64,000 bases of DNA from JACCXG01 sp963834305 (lineage in GTDB: Bacteria > Acidobacteriota > Vicinamibacteria > Vicinamibacterales > 2-12-FULL-66-21), in the NCBI GenBank assembly GCA_963834305.1, contig CAWIAX010000002.1, positions 496,001-560,000 on the forward strand, written 5' to 3'. This document shows positions 1-12,041 of this stretch, piece by piece (within the stretch, counting starts at the first letter, position 1; every line of letters begins with the position of its first letter). The translations under genes and the position numbers were made by a program. Below the pieces are notes generated by a model. That model was not told the DNA's origin. It saw only the letters and a list, made by a program, of their open reading frames with translations, and made no database searches.

Positions 1-947
<947 letters not shown>

Positions 948-1010
948 CGCCGGCGCTCACGGGCGGCGGCCCGGCGCGCGCGCGTTCACGCCGTCACTCC
1001 GCGGATAATC

Positions 1011-1035
1011 AGGGCCGACTCACGTCGGCCCTTTT
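1011..1035 (+). terminator. Intrinsic terminator after secA
   Basis: A perfect 9-bp stem, AGGGCCGAC (1011-1019) with GTCGGCCCT (1024-1032), encloses the loop TCAC and runs into TTTT. It lies between the secA stop and the guaB start and is the clearest classical rho-independent terminator in the window. Confidence 0.85.
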
Positions 1036-1050
1036 GGCAGCACGCACCCA

Positions 1051-2578
1051 ATGGACACACGAACCGACGTCCTCAACACCGACCAGATCTCGATCGGGCT
1101 CTCCACCGCCCTGACCTTCGACGACGTGCTGCTGGTGCCGCGGCATTCGACCGTGCTGCCGAGCGCCGTGGACGTCGGCTCGGCGTTCACCCGCAACATC
1201 CGCCTGCACGTGCCGCTGCTCAGCTCGGCGATGGACACCGTGACCGAGTCGCGCCTCGCCATCGCGATGGCGCAGCAGGGGGGCGTCGGCATCATCCACA
1301 AGAACATGACCGTCGAGGAGCAGGCCTCGGAGGTGGACCGCGTCAAGCGCTCCGAGAGCGGCATGATCGTCAACCCGATCACGCTGTCGGCGGGCAACCG
1401 GATCTACGAGGCGCTCGACCTGATGCAGAAGTACCGCATCTCGGGCGTGCCGATCACCGCCGACGGCAGCAAGGAAGGCAAGCTGGTCGGCATCCTGACC
1501 AACCGCGACCTGCGGTTCGAGATCGAACATGGATCGGCCGATCTCGGACATCATGACGCGCGATCCGCTGTTCACCGTGCCGGTCGGCACGACGCTCGAG
1601 CAGGCCCGCGAGTTCCTCCATCGCCACAAGGTCGAGAAGCTGCTGGTGGTCGACGACCAGTTCAGGCTCAAGGGCCTGATCACCGTCAAGGACATCCAGA
1701 AGATGATCAAGTACCCGAACGCGTGCAAGGACGCGCTCGGGCGGCTGCGCGTGGGGGCCGCGATCGGCGTCGGCCGCGATGCGCTCGAGCGCGCCACGGC
1801 GCTGGTTGCCGCGCACGTCGACGTGCTGGTGATCGACACGGCGCACGGCCATTCGCAGGGCGTGCTCGACATGGTCAAGCGGATGCGGCGGCAGTTTCCC
1901 GACGTCGATCTGGTGGCCGGCAACGTCGCGACCGGCGAGGCGACCGAGGCGCTGATCGCCAACGGCGTCGACGCGGTCAAGGTCGGCATCGGCGCCGGCT
2001 CCATCTGCACCACCCGCATCGTCGCCGGCATCGGCGTGCCGATGATCACCGCGGTGGCCGAGTGCGCGCGCGCGGCGGCGCCGCACAAGGTCCCGGTGAT
2101 CGCCGACGGCGGCATCCGCTACTCGGGCGACATCACCAAGGCCATCGCCGTCGGCGCCAGCTGCGTGATGATCGGCAGCCTGTTCGCCGGCACCGACGAG
2201 AGCCCCGGCGAGATGATTCTCTACCAGGGCCGCAGCTTCAAGGAGTACCGCGGCATGGGCTCGCTCGGCGCGATGCGGCGCGGCAGCCGGGATCGCTACT
2301 TCCAGGACGAGTTCGACCTCGACGCCTCCCCCGAGGCGAGCGAGAAGCTGGTGCCCGAAGGCATCGAGGGGCGCGTGGCGCACAAGGGCAGCGTCGCGGC
2401 GATGATCCACCAGCTGGTCGGCGGGCTGCGGGCCGGCATGGGCTACTGCGGCTGCGCCGACATCCCGACCCTGCAGCGCGAGGCGCGGTTGATCCGGGTG
2501 ACCCCGGCCGGCCATCGCGAAGGGCACGTCCACGACGTGATCATCACGAAGGAAGCGCCGAACTACCGGGTCGAGTAG
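1051..2578 (+). CDS. guaB: Inosine-5'-monophosphate dehydrogenase (one frameshift)
   Basis: Oxidises IMP to XMP with NAD+, the committed step of GMP synthesis in the cytoplasm. The N-terminus has the IMPDH signature LTFDDVLLVPR. A CBS-domain pair follows, interrupted near base 1525-1530 where one extra A (GAACATGG for GACATGG) moves the frame from 1 to 2. Removing it restores the continuous segment EIDMDRPISDIMTRDPL. The catalytic loop GSICTTRIVAG carries the active-site Cys codon at 2006-2008; the residue before the loop is Ala rather than the usual Pro (GAGS for GPGS). The flap and C-terminus are complete (about 508 aa, normal length). It stands alone between two hairpin terminators. No Shine-Dalgarno is obvious before the ATG. 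Confidence 0.95.
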
Positions 2579-2579
2579 C

Positions 2580-2605
2580 GGGGCGGCGCCGCCCTGCGCC
2601 GCCCC
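2580..2605. terminator. Bidirectional hairpin between convergent guaB and tsaE
   Basis: A perfect 10-bp stem, GGGGCGGCGC (2580-2589) with GCGCCGCCCC (2596-2605), has a 6-base loop and fits exactly between the guaB stop (2576-2578) and the tsaE stop (2606). No U-tract follows, so termination strength is inferred only from the stem and the convergent context. Confidence 0.6.
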
Positions 2606-3031
2606 TCAGTCGGCGGCGGCGATGCTGATGGCGCGGTTGTCCCCGCCGCGATGCTCGATGCGCACGACGTGCGCGCCGCCGGGACGATTCGTCCACCGCT
2701 CGGCCCATTCGATAGCCACGACTCCCCCGCTCCCGATCAACTCGTCCAGCCCCAGGTCGTCCGCTTCCGCGGCGTTCAGGCGGTAGAGATCGACGTGGTG
2801 CAGCGTCAGCGCGGTGCCGCGATACTCCTGGATCAGGGTGAAGGTCGGGCTGGTGACGTCTTCAGGCAAGGCGCCAAGGCCGCGCGCCAGGCCGCGGACG
2901 AACGCGGTCTTGCCGGCGCCGAGGTCGCCGTGGAGAAAGATGACGTCGCCGGCGCGCAGGGAGGGGGCCATGCGCTCCCCGGCGACGGCGGTCTGCTCCT
3001 CGCCCACGGTTTCGAAAGCTGGAGTGGCCAC
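2606..3031 (-). CDS. tsaE: tRNA threonylcarbamoyladenosine biosynthesis ATPase TsaE
   Basis: TsaE is the small P-loop ATPase that works with TsaB and TsaD to place t6A at position 37 of ANN-decoding tRNAs. The 141-aa length fits the family. The Walker A motif GDLGAGKT lies at residues 35-42, and TSPTFTLIQEY and HVDLYRL are characteristic TsaE motifs. The C-terminal IEWAERW is also typical. The start is GTG (cac at 3029-3031), one base after the upstream nnr stop codon (3033-3035), so the two are almost certainly co-transcribed, a pairing seen in many bacteria. Confidence 0.93.
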   Translation of the reverse strand: MATPAFETVGEEQTAVAGERMAPSLRAGDVIFLHGDLGAGKTAFVRGLARGLGALPEDVTSPTFTLIQEYRGTALTLHHVDLYRLNAAEADDLGLDELIGSGGVVAIEWAERWTNRPGGAHVVRIEHRGGDNRAISIAAAD

Positions 3032-3032
3032 G

Positions 3033-4607
3033 CTACTCGGCGGAGGCGGCGGAGCGGCGGCCGCCCAGGTCCAGCATGGCGTCGCCCAGGCGGGCAGCGA
3101 TGTCGGAGGCCATCAGCGCGATCTGCCCTTCGTCCGCTTCGGCAAGGTCCCCGGCCGACCCGTGCAGGTAGACCGACAAGCGGCAGGCCGCTTCGGCATC
3201 GAGCAGCTGCGCGAACCAGGCAGCGATCATCCCGGTGAGCAGGTCGCCGGCGCCGCCGGTGGCCATGCCGGCGTTGCCCGTGAGGTTGACGAACGACCGT
3301 CCGTCGGGCCCCGCCACGAGGGTGCGATGCCCCTTGAGCACGACGTGCAGCTTGTGGCCGGCGGCGAACTCGCGCGCATGCCGGAGGCGGTCCTGCTGCA
3401 GCGCCTCGGTCGTGGCGCCAAGGAGCCGCGCCATCTCCCCCGGGTGCGGCGTGATGACGACATCGAGGCCGTCGCGCCCGGCGAGGCGATCCGGATCGCC
3501 GCTGAACGCGTTGAGGGCGTCGGCGTCGAGCACCAGCGGCACGCCGGCGCGCTCGAGCAGCCCGTGCACGAAGGCCGCGGTGCTCGGCTCCTGGCCCAGC
3601 CCCGGGCCCACGGCAATCACATCCGTGGTGATGTCGAGGACGCGGTCGAGCGCCGAGAAATCAATGGTGCCGGACGGCGTTTCCTCGAGCGGCACGGTCA
3701 TGTATTCGGCGCCCATCGACGCCACGATCGGCACGCACGAGCGCGGCGTCGCGACGGTGACCAGCCCGGCGCCCGACCGCAGCGCGCCAAGCGCGGCAAG
3801 ATGCGCGGCGCCGGTCTTGCCGAAAGACCCGGCCACGATCAGGACGCGGCCGAAGTCCCCCTTGTGCGAATCGGCCGCCCGCCCGGGCAGCAGCCCGCGC
3901 ATCCGCTCGCGCGTCAGGAGCTCGAGATGCGGCCCCTCGAGCTCGTCGATGAGCGGCCCCGGGATGCCGATGTCGGCAATCACCAGGTCGCCGGCGCGTG
4001 AATCGGCGGGCGGGAACACCAGCGGAATCTTCGGCGCCCCCAGCGTCACGGTCATCATCGCGTCCATGGCTTCGCCGGCCAGCTCGTGCGAATCAGCGGA
4101 CAGCCCGGTCGGCAGGTCGATCGCCACGACCGGCACGCCGAGCTCGTTGATGTCGGCGACCACGGTCTCGATCAGGCCGGTCAGCCGGCCGCGCAGCCCG
4201 GTCCCGAGGATCGCGTCGACGATGATGTCGCATTCGGAGACTTCGGAGAAGTGCAGCTCCCACTCCTGCGCGCTGGTGACCTCGATGACCGTCATGCCGA
4301 GGCGGCCGAGCACCTCGAGGTTCGTCCGCGCGTCCCCCTGGACGTCGGCGACGCTGCCGAGCAGGAACACCATCGCGTCGATGCCGCGCTGCGCCAGCGT
4401 GCGCGCCACCACGAAGCCGTCGCCACCGTTGCTGCCGCGGCCGCACATCACCGCGACGCGGCTCGAACCCAGCGTGTCGAACGCCGCCTCCATGGCGGCC
4501 ACGGTCTGCCGGCCGGCGTTCTCCATCAGCACCACCGAGGGCAGGCCGATGTCTTCAATCGTGCGGCGATCCGCCTCGCGCATCTGCTCGGTGTTGAGTA
4601 CACGCAT
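3033..4607 (-). CDS. nnr: Bifunctional NAD(P)H-hydrate epimerase / ADP-dependent NAD(P)H-hydrate dehydratase
   Basis: Repairs hydrated NAD(P)H: the N-terminal YjeF_N domain (about residues 1-220) epimerises R-NAD(P)HX and the C-terminal ribokinase-like domain (about 230-520) dehydrates S-NAD(P)HX using ADP. Motifs seen include GRGSNGGDGFVVAR in the epimerase half, and KGDFGRVLIVAGS and TGNAGMATGGAGDLLTG in the dehydratase half. It has 524 aa from the ATG at 4607 (MRVLNTEQMREAD). A longer frame reaches 4673 but would run over the divergent aminotransferase start, and a promoter-like TTGACC-N18-TACGCT ends 8 bases before 4607, so the shorter start is preferred. Confidence 0.92.
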   Translation of the reverse strand: MRVLNTEQMREADRRTIEDIGLPSVVLMENAGRQTVAAMEAAFDTLGSSRVAVMCGRGSNGGDGFVVARTLAQRGIDAMVFLLGSVADVQGDARTNLEVLGRLGMTVIEVTSAQEWELHFSEVSECDIIVDAILGTGLRGRLTGLIETVVADINELGVPVVAIDLPTGLSADSHELAGEAMDAMMTVTLGAPKIPLVFPPADSRAGDLVIADIGIPGPLIDELEGPHLELLTRERMRGLLPGRAADSHKGDFGRVLIVAGSFGKTGAAHLAALGALRSGAGLVTVATPRSCVPIVASMGAEYMTVPLEETPSGTIDFSALDRVLDITTDVIAVGPGLGQEPSTAAFVHGLLERAGVPLVLDADALNAFSGDPDRLAGRDGLDVVITPHPGEMARLLGATTEALQQDRLRHAREFAAGHKLHVVLKGHRTLVAGPDGRSFVNLTGNAGMATGGAGDLLTGMIAAWFAQLLDAEAACRLSVYLHGSAGDLAEADEGQIALMASDIAARLGDAMLDLGGRRSAASAE

Positions 4608-4615
4608 CCGCCTGG

Positions 4616-4645
4616 AGCGTAGCGCGTGTGCCGGACCGTGGTCAA
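4616..4645 (-). promoter_or_regulatory. Promoter of nnr-tsaE, probably leaderless
   Basis: On the minus strand TTGACC (4640-4645), an 18-base spacer and TACGCT (4616-4621) precede the nnr ATG, with 8 bases between the -10 hexamer and the start codon. Transcription would begin at or within a base or two of the ATG. Confidence 0.55.
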
Positions 4646-4651
4646 TTGGGG

Positions 4652-4657
4652 TACGAT
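4652..4657 (+). promoter_or_regulatory. -10-like element of the ilvE-like gene
   Basis: TACGAT lies 8 bases before the ATG at 4666. No convincing -35 is seen at the expected distance. The spacing matches the leaderless pattern seen before several other genes in the window. Confidence 0.4.
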
Positions 4658-4665
4658 CGGCGCCT

Positions 4666-5559
4666 ATGGCCATCCGCGGCGCGGTCTACGTCAACGGCAC
4701 GATCAGCCCGGCCCACCAGGCGGTGGTCCCGGTCTACGACCATGGCTTCCTCTACGGCGAAGGCGTCTACGAGACGATCCGGACCTACAACAAGGTCCCC
4801 TTCCTGCTCGACCGGCACAACCGCCGCCTGCGCGCCTCCGCCGATCGCCTCCACCTCGACGTCCCATTCGTGGACGAGGCGCTGGCCCGGTGGATGGACG
4901 ACACGGTGCGCGCGGCCGGGGAACTGCGGGAGGCCTACATCCGGGTCCTGCTGACCCGTGGCATCGGCGAGCTCACCTACGATGTCGGCGCCACCCCCCG
5001 CCCCACGCTCGTCATCATCGTCAAACCGCTGGACGAGGTGCCGGCGCGGGTGGACCAGGATGGCGTCCGCATCTCGCTCGTACCGACGCTGCGTAACCAC
5101 CCCGGCACGGTCAACCCGCTGATCAAGTCGAACAACCTGCTCAACAACGCGATCGCCATGCAGGAAGCCAACCGCCGGGCGGCGGAAGAGGCGCTGATGT
5201 GCAACTACCGCGGCGAGCTGTCGGAGTGCTCGCAGTCGAACTTCTTCATGGTCCGCCGGGGCGTGGTGCTGACGCCGCCGTCCGAGGCGGGACTGCTCGA
5301 GGGCATCACGCGGGCATTCCTGTTCGAGCTCGGCGCCGCGGAGGGGATCGAAGTGCGCGAGGAAACGCTGGTGCCGGCAGACCTCGGCACCGCGGAGGAA
5401 GCCTTCATCACCAGCACCACGCGGGAGCTCAGCCCGGTCGTGCAGATCGACGACCGGCGGGTCGGCTCGGGCAAGCCGGGGCCGGTGACGACGAGGCTGT
5501 TGCAGGCCTACCGCGCCAGGGCGTGGGCCACGACCCGGGCGGCCGCCACCAGCGCCTGA
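4666..5559 (+). CDS. ilvE: Class IV PLP aminotransferase (branched-chain amino acid aminotransferase-like)
   Basis: Fold-type IV PLP enzyme, most likely the transaminase that interconverts branched-chain amino acids and their 2-keto acids. It has 297 aa from ATG 4666. YDHGFLYGEGVYETIRTYN near the N-terminus and the Schiff-base lysine K154 in NPLIKSNNLL are class IV landmarks, as are ELSECSQSNFF and TPPSEAGLLEGITR (cofactor phosphate and substrate loops). The same fold includes D-amino-acid aminotransferase and aminodeoxychorismate lyase, so the exact substrate is not fixed by sequence alone. It runs divergently from nnr and convergently with gcvP (4 bases between stops). The upstream in-frame extension is non-coding shadow of nnr. 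Confidence 0.85.
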   Translation: MAIRGAVYVNGTISPAHQAVVPVYDHGFLYGEGVYETIRTYNKVPFLLDRHNRRLRASADRLHLDVPFVDEALARWMDDTVRAAGELREAYIRVLLTRGIGELTYDVGATPRPTLVIIVKPLDEVPARVDQDGVRISLVPTLRNHPGTVNPLIKSNNLLNNAIAMQEANRRAAEEALMCNYRGELSECSQSNFFMVRRGVVLTPPSEAGLLEGITRAFLFELGAAEGIEVREETLVPADLGTAEEAFITSTTRELSPVVQIDDRRVGSGKPGPVTTRLLQAYRARAWATTRAAATSA

Positions 5560-5563
5560 CGGC

Positions 5564-8496
<2,933 letters not shown>

Positions 8497-8500
<4 letters not shown>

Positions 8501-8868
8501 TGCGTCAGTTTGGTGTACTGGCCGGCGTCGAGCAGCTCGCTCGCATCAGCGCCATCCGCCAGCCGGATGACGATCATCCAGGACTCGTGCGGGCTCGTGT
8601 TGACCGCTTCCGGGCGCTCGGCCAGGGAGGCGTTCACCTCCGCGACCTCCCCCGCGACGGGACTGAAGAGCTCCGACACGGCCTTCACGGACTCGATCGT
8701 GCCGAACACCTCGCCCTTCTCGAGCTTCCGGCCAACCTCCGGCAACTCCAAAAAGACGACGTCGCCGAGCTGCTTCTGGGCGTACTCGGTGATACCGACC
8801 TGGGCGTCGCTGCCCGAGAGGCGGACCCACTCGTGGTCCTTGGTGTACTTCAGTTCTGACGGATACAT
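8497..8868 (-). CDS. gcvH: Glycine cleavage system H protein (lipoyl carrier)
   Basis: Carries the aminomethyl intermediate between GcvP, GcvT and lipoamide dehydrogenase on a lipoylated lysine. It has 123 aa from the ATG at 8868 (MYPSELKYTKDHEWV). The lipoyl lysine is K62 in ESVKAVSE, and the GITEYAQKQLGDVVFLELP segment is highly typical. A longer upstream in-frame extension has no H-protein similarity and is rejected. The stop codon overlaps the gcvP start. Upstream lies a 124-bp spacer to gcvT that contains a small hairpin. Confidence 0.96.
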
Positions 8869-8883
8869 GGGGGAACACTCTCC

Positions 8884-8899
8884 GCACGCGTTTGCGTGC
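8884..8899. repeat. Small hairpin in the gcvT-gcvH spacer
   Basis: GCACGC (8884-8889), loop GTTT and GCGTGC (8894-8899) form a perfect 6-bp palindrome in the 124-bp spacer between gcvT and gcvH. The rest of the spacer is word-like and low in coding character. It may mark an RNA-processing site or simply a short intergenic repeat. Confidence 0.4.
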
Positions 8900-8992
8900 T
8901 GTGTGCTGAATGCCGCGTGCAAGTCTGTCGCTCGCGGTGAGCTCTGAAATCCTGTGCCCTGAGCGGAGGCCGGGCGTTCAACCGGCGCTTCG

Positions 8993-10108
8993 CTACTTCG
9001 CTCTGGCATAAAACGGCATCGGGACCACACGAGCCCGGACGCGGCGGCCGCGGACATCCACCTCGAACTCGCTGTCCGGCGCGGCGTGCGACACCGGCAC
9101 GTACGCCATGCCGATCGCCTTCTTCAAGAACGGCGTCTGCGTCCCGCTGGTGACAATGCCCGCTTTGTCGCCGGAGACGTAGACATCGTAGCCATGGCGG
9201 GCGATGCCGCGGTCGAGCAGCTCGAAACCCACGAGCTTGCGGCTGACGCCTTCGGCCTTCTGCCGGCGCAGCACGTCCGCCCCAGTGAACGCCTCTTTCT
9301 TCCAGCCGACAATCCAGCCGAGATCCGCCTCGAGCACGGTCGTCGTCTCGTCCATATCGTTGCCGTACAGGCGCATGCCGGCCTCGAGCCGCAGCGTGTC
9401 GCGGGCGGCCAGGCCGGCGGGCACCAGGCCGGCCGGCTTCCCCGCTTGCAGGATCGCGTCCCAGACACGTTCGGCGGCAGCCGGCGGCACGAAGATCTCG
9501 AAGCCGTCCTCCCCGGTATACCCCGTGCGCGAGATGGTGCCGGCAACCGACGCGATCTCACCGGTGGTGAACCAGTAGTACTTGATCTCTTCTAGATTGA
9601 CGCCGGTCAGCCCCTGAAGGATGCCGCGCGCCGCCGGCCCCTGAAGAGCCATCAAGGCGTAGCGCGAGCTGGTGTTGACGACCACGGCGTCGCCCAGGCC
9701 GGCGATGGCCTGGGTGATCCACTTGACATCCTTGATGATGTTCGACGCATTCACGACGAGCATGAAGTGCTCATCATTGAGCTTGTACGTCAGCACGTCG
9801 TCGACGAAGGTGCCTGCGGGGGTGGTCAGTGCGCTGTATTGGGCCTGGTTCTGCGAGAGCTTCGAGGCGTCGTTGCTGAGGATGTGCTGGACGGCTTTGA
9901 GGGCGTCGCGGCCGGCAATCTCGAGCTCCCCCATGTGGCTGACGTCGAAGAGCCCCGCGCGCGTGCGCACGGCCATGTGCTCGTCGACCACGCCGGAGTA
10001 TTCGACCGGCATGTCCCAGCCGCCAAACTCGACCATCCGGGCCCCGAGAGAGCGGTGCCGCGCATGCAGGGGGGTCTTCTTGAGAGTGCCGGGAACAGCT
10101 TGAGTCAT
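8993..10108 (-). CDS. gcvT: Glycine cleavage system T protein (aminomethyltransferase)
   Basis: Transfers the methylene group from aminomethyl-GcvH to tetrahydrofolate, releasing ammonia. It has 371 aa from the ATG at 10108 (MTQAVPGTLKKTPLHARHR). Family features include GGWDMPVEYSGV, RTRAGLFDVSHMGE, and SRTGYTGEDGFEIF followed by AARDTLRLEAGMRLYGNDMDE, which contribute the folate site. The frame is open 300 bases further upstream, but that part is unrelated in composition and a strong promoter (10164-10192) falls within it, so 10108 is chosen. First gene of the operon. Confidence 0.95.
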   Translation of the reverse strand: MTQAVPGTLKKTPLHARHRSLGARMVEFGGWDMPVEYSGVVDEHMAVRTRAGLFDVSHMGELEIAGRDALKAVQHILSNDASKLSQNQAQYSALTTPAGTFVDDVLTYKLNDEHFMLVVNASNIIKDVKWITQAIAGLGDAVVVNTSSRYALMALQGPAARGILQGLTGVNLEEIKYYWFTTGEIASVAGTISRTGYTGEDGFEIFVPPAAAERVWDAILQAGKPAGLVPAGLAARDTLRLEAGMRLYGNDMDETTTVLEADLGWIVGWKKEAFTGADVLRRQKAEGVSRKLVGFELLDRGIARHGYDVYVSGDKAGIVTSGTQTPFLKKAIGMAYVPVSHAAPDSEFEVDVRGRRVRARVVPMPFYARAK

Positions 10109-10163
10109 CGAGGGATTTTCAGCACCCGCCGCGGCCGTGTGTCGAATCAGGCAGAAACACGAA

Positions 10164-10192
10164 ATCGTACTATCCGGCCCGGCCACGGTCAA
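10164..10192 (-). promoter_or_regulatory. Sigma-70-type promoter of the gcvTHP operon
   Basis: On the minus strand TTGACC (10187-10192), a 17-base spacer and TACGAT (10164-10169) sit 55 bases upstream of the gcvT ATG. The flanking 242-bp interval (10109-10350) holds no gene. I looked for a glycine riboswitch there and found no recognisable conserved core. Confidence 0.6.
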
Positions 10193-10350
10193 GGAGCGAG
10201 GCCCCCGAGCCGGGCGGGTGAGCCTGGAGCCCCCCCAGACCACCCGCCACGGCATTTCCCGGCTATCCCGGCGCCGCGCCCCGGCGGCCCCCCGCGACGG
10301 GAGTTTGCGTCTCTTCCCGGCGACCCGCCAGCCTCGAAGGGCGGAGCGGA

Positions 10351-11364
10351 CTACCGGCGGAACTGCAGCCAGACGTCGTAGACGCGGTGGCTGCGGCGAT
10401 CCGCCCACTTCAGCCTGGCGACCTGACGGAACTCGTTGCCGAACCGATCGACGCGCTTCGTCTCCCGGTAGTCCAGGCTGATGGCGGCGACCCCCGCCTC
10501 AGCCAGCGTTTCGAGCTCGTCCGGCTCGGACTCGCCATTGTGATTCCGGTCGGTCCACAGCAGCAGCCGGGCAAAAATATAGTCCCTCCCATTCACCACA
10601 TCGTCTGTCAGCGTGGTGGAGTTGATGTCCTCGAGGAAACGCAGCGCTTCGAAGCCGTTCGACGCCGTTGCCAGCCGATCACCGGACGATCCCACTGGCG
10701 TATACGACCCAATCAGCTCGGTGCCGTCATCAATCCGGCCATTGCCGTTGCGATCGAGCGCAAGGAACGCATTCCCACCCCTCGGATTCGTCCAGGAGAT
10801 CTGCTCGGCCTGCCCGTCGCCGTTCAGATCGAACACCACGCCGTCCTCGACGCTGGTCAGCCGATACCCCTCCCCTGATCTGTCGATGATGATGGGGCTG
10901 CCGGGGGTGTGTTGACACATGCCACCGTCCCAGTAGTAGTCGTCGCCGAGCGCCGAGCACGCGTCCGCCTGCTGCTGGACGACCACCCAGGCGCTGCTCT
11001 GGGTGCTCGGGGCGTCAAAGGGGACAAAGGGCGGCCAGACGACTTGAAAACTGTGGTCGCCAGTCGTTGTCCACAAGCCGGTATAAGGGACGGGAACCTC
11101 CCGCTTCGCGTTCGCAGCAAAGACCCCTTGCGCTTTCAGGGCGGAACCCGGCACGCCGAGGACCCGTGCTTCGACGATCATGCGCGTGGTGCAGAGATTG
11201 GGCGGCGCGGAAGTGGTCACGTTGTACCGCAGCCATCCATTGGTTCCGAACGGACCGCTCGTGTTCGTCGTGATCACGGCGCCCCCGCACGGCACGGAGA
11301 CTTGTGCCTGGACGGACGCCGCAGTCAGCAGTGCCAGCAGTACAAATGCAATTCGTCGAATCAT
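10351..11364 (-). CDS. Secreted protein with EF-hand-like calcium-loop repeats
   Basis: Function unknown. The 337-aa protein begins with a clear signal peptide (MIRRIAFVLLALLTAASVQA, cut near residue 20). The C-terminal half has three acidic loops of the DxNxDG type: DLNGDGQAE from residue 179, DRNGNGRIDDG from 204 and DRNHNGESEPDE from 272. These resemble calcium-binding EF-hand or dockerin loops. Cysteines at about 26, 58, 136 and 150 may form disulfides outside the cytoplasm. The start is supported by the strong Shine-Dalgarno GGGAGG seven bases or so upstream. It lies just downstream of a second secreted protein and a sigma-54-type regulator on the same strand, probably one transcription unit with the former. 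Confidence 0.75.
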   Translation of the reverse strand: MIRRIAFVLLALLTAASVQAQVSVPCGGAVITTNTSGPFGTNGWLRYNVTTSAPPNLCTTRMIVEARVLGVPGSALKAQGVFAANAKREVPVPYTGLWTTTGDHSFQVVWPPFVPFDAPSTQSSAWVVVQQQADACSALGDDYYWDGGMCQHTPGSPIIIDRSGEGYRLTSVEDGVVFDLNGDGQAEQISWTNPRGGNAFLALDRNGNGRIDDGTELIGSYTPVGSSGDRLATASNGFEALRFLEDINSTTLTDDVVNGRDYIFARLLLWTDRNHNGESEPDELETLAEAGVAAISLDYRETKRVDRFGNEFRQVARLKWADRRSHRVYDVWLQFRR

Positions 11365-11380
11365 CCGACACCTCCCTGAG

Positions 11381-11932
11381 CTATTCAGGCAGCATGTGCT
11401 GAGCCATTTTTGACTTACGTACCAGAAACTTGGTGCCCTTCCGGATCTCGTCCACGAAAGTGCGCAGCGCGACCTGAGCTTCGACAGGCAGTGCGGCCAG
11501 CAACTGGTCGCGCCCGGCCAGGGTTTCCCGCCGCCGCTCCATTTCGAGCGAGTCCATGCGCTCGGCTCGTGCCGCCATGTTCTCGGCGTTCACGCCGTCC
11601 AGGAGCTTCACGGCCACATCCATGAGCCCATCGTCTCTCGCGGAAAGGCGAAGGGCCGCCCGGCGAATCACCATGCGCTGCTCCGGCGAGGTGACTTGCC
11701 AGACAGGCGTTGGGATCGGCATGGGTATCTCCCGCTCCGGGGGTGCGGCCATGATGCGAAACGCTTCCCTCCACACGAACCATTCCGGAACTTTCTCTGG
11801 ATCCTTCGCGCCATCGATCGCAATCATCGGGTCGTCCGGCGGGGCCGCCGCGGGACGGTCCTGTGGCGGACCAGTCGCGGTCATCGTCGCGGCCAGGCAC
11901 ACGACGAGAATGGGCACACTCGAGCGGTTCAT
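11381..11932 (-). CDS. Hypothetical secreted protein
   Basis: I do not recognise this family. It has about 183 aa from the ATG at 11932, chosen because AGGAGG lies 7 bases upstream; an in-frame GTG directly before it is the alternative. The N-terminus MNRSSVPILVVCLAATMTATG is a likely signal peptide. The remainder is helical and charged, with a Pro-rich segment (PIPTPVWQV) and several Arg/Glu-rich stretches. It ends 16 bases before the calcium-loop protein begins, so the two are probably co-expressed. No catalytic motif is evident. Confidence 0.65.
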   Translation of the reverse strand: MNRSSVPILVVCLAATMTATGPPQDRPAAAPPDDPMIAIDGAKDPEKVPEWFVWREAFRIMAAPPEREIPMPIPTPVWQVTSPEQRMVIRRAALRLSARDDGLMDVAVKLLDGVNAENMAARAERMDSLEMERRRETLAGRDQLLAALPVEAQVALRTFVDEIRKGTKFLVRKSKMAQHMLPE

Positions 11933-12041
11933 CACTCCACCTCCTGTTCATGGCCTTGCGGCCTGCTCATCACGCCTTGCCGCCCGCCATCTCCCTGCCC
12001 CTCCGCCAGGGAGCGGCGGGACCGCGAACCCGGCAGCTCCC

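Noticed and set aside
3235..4665. Long N-terminal extension of the class IV aminotransferase
   Set aside because: It lies antisense to nnr and has the Arg/Ser/Pro-rich make-up of a shadow frame; the conserved protein starts at 4666.
10109..10350. Glycine riboswitch before gcvT
   Set aside because: The conserved core and paired aptamers are not seen in the 242-bp interval; only a promoter is supported.
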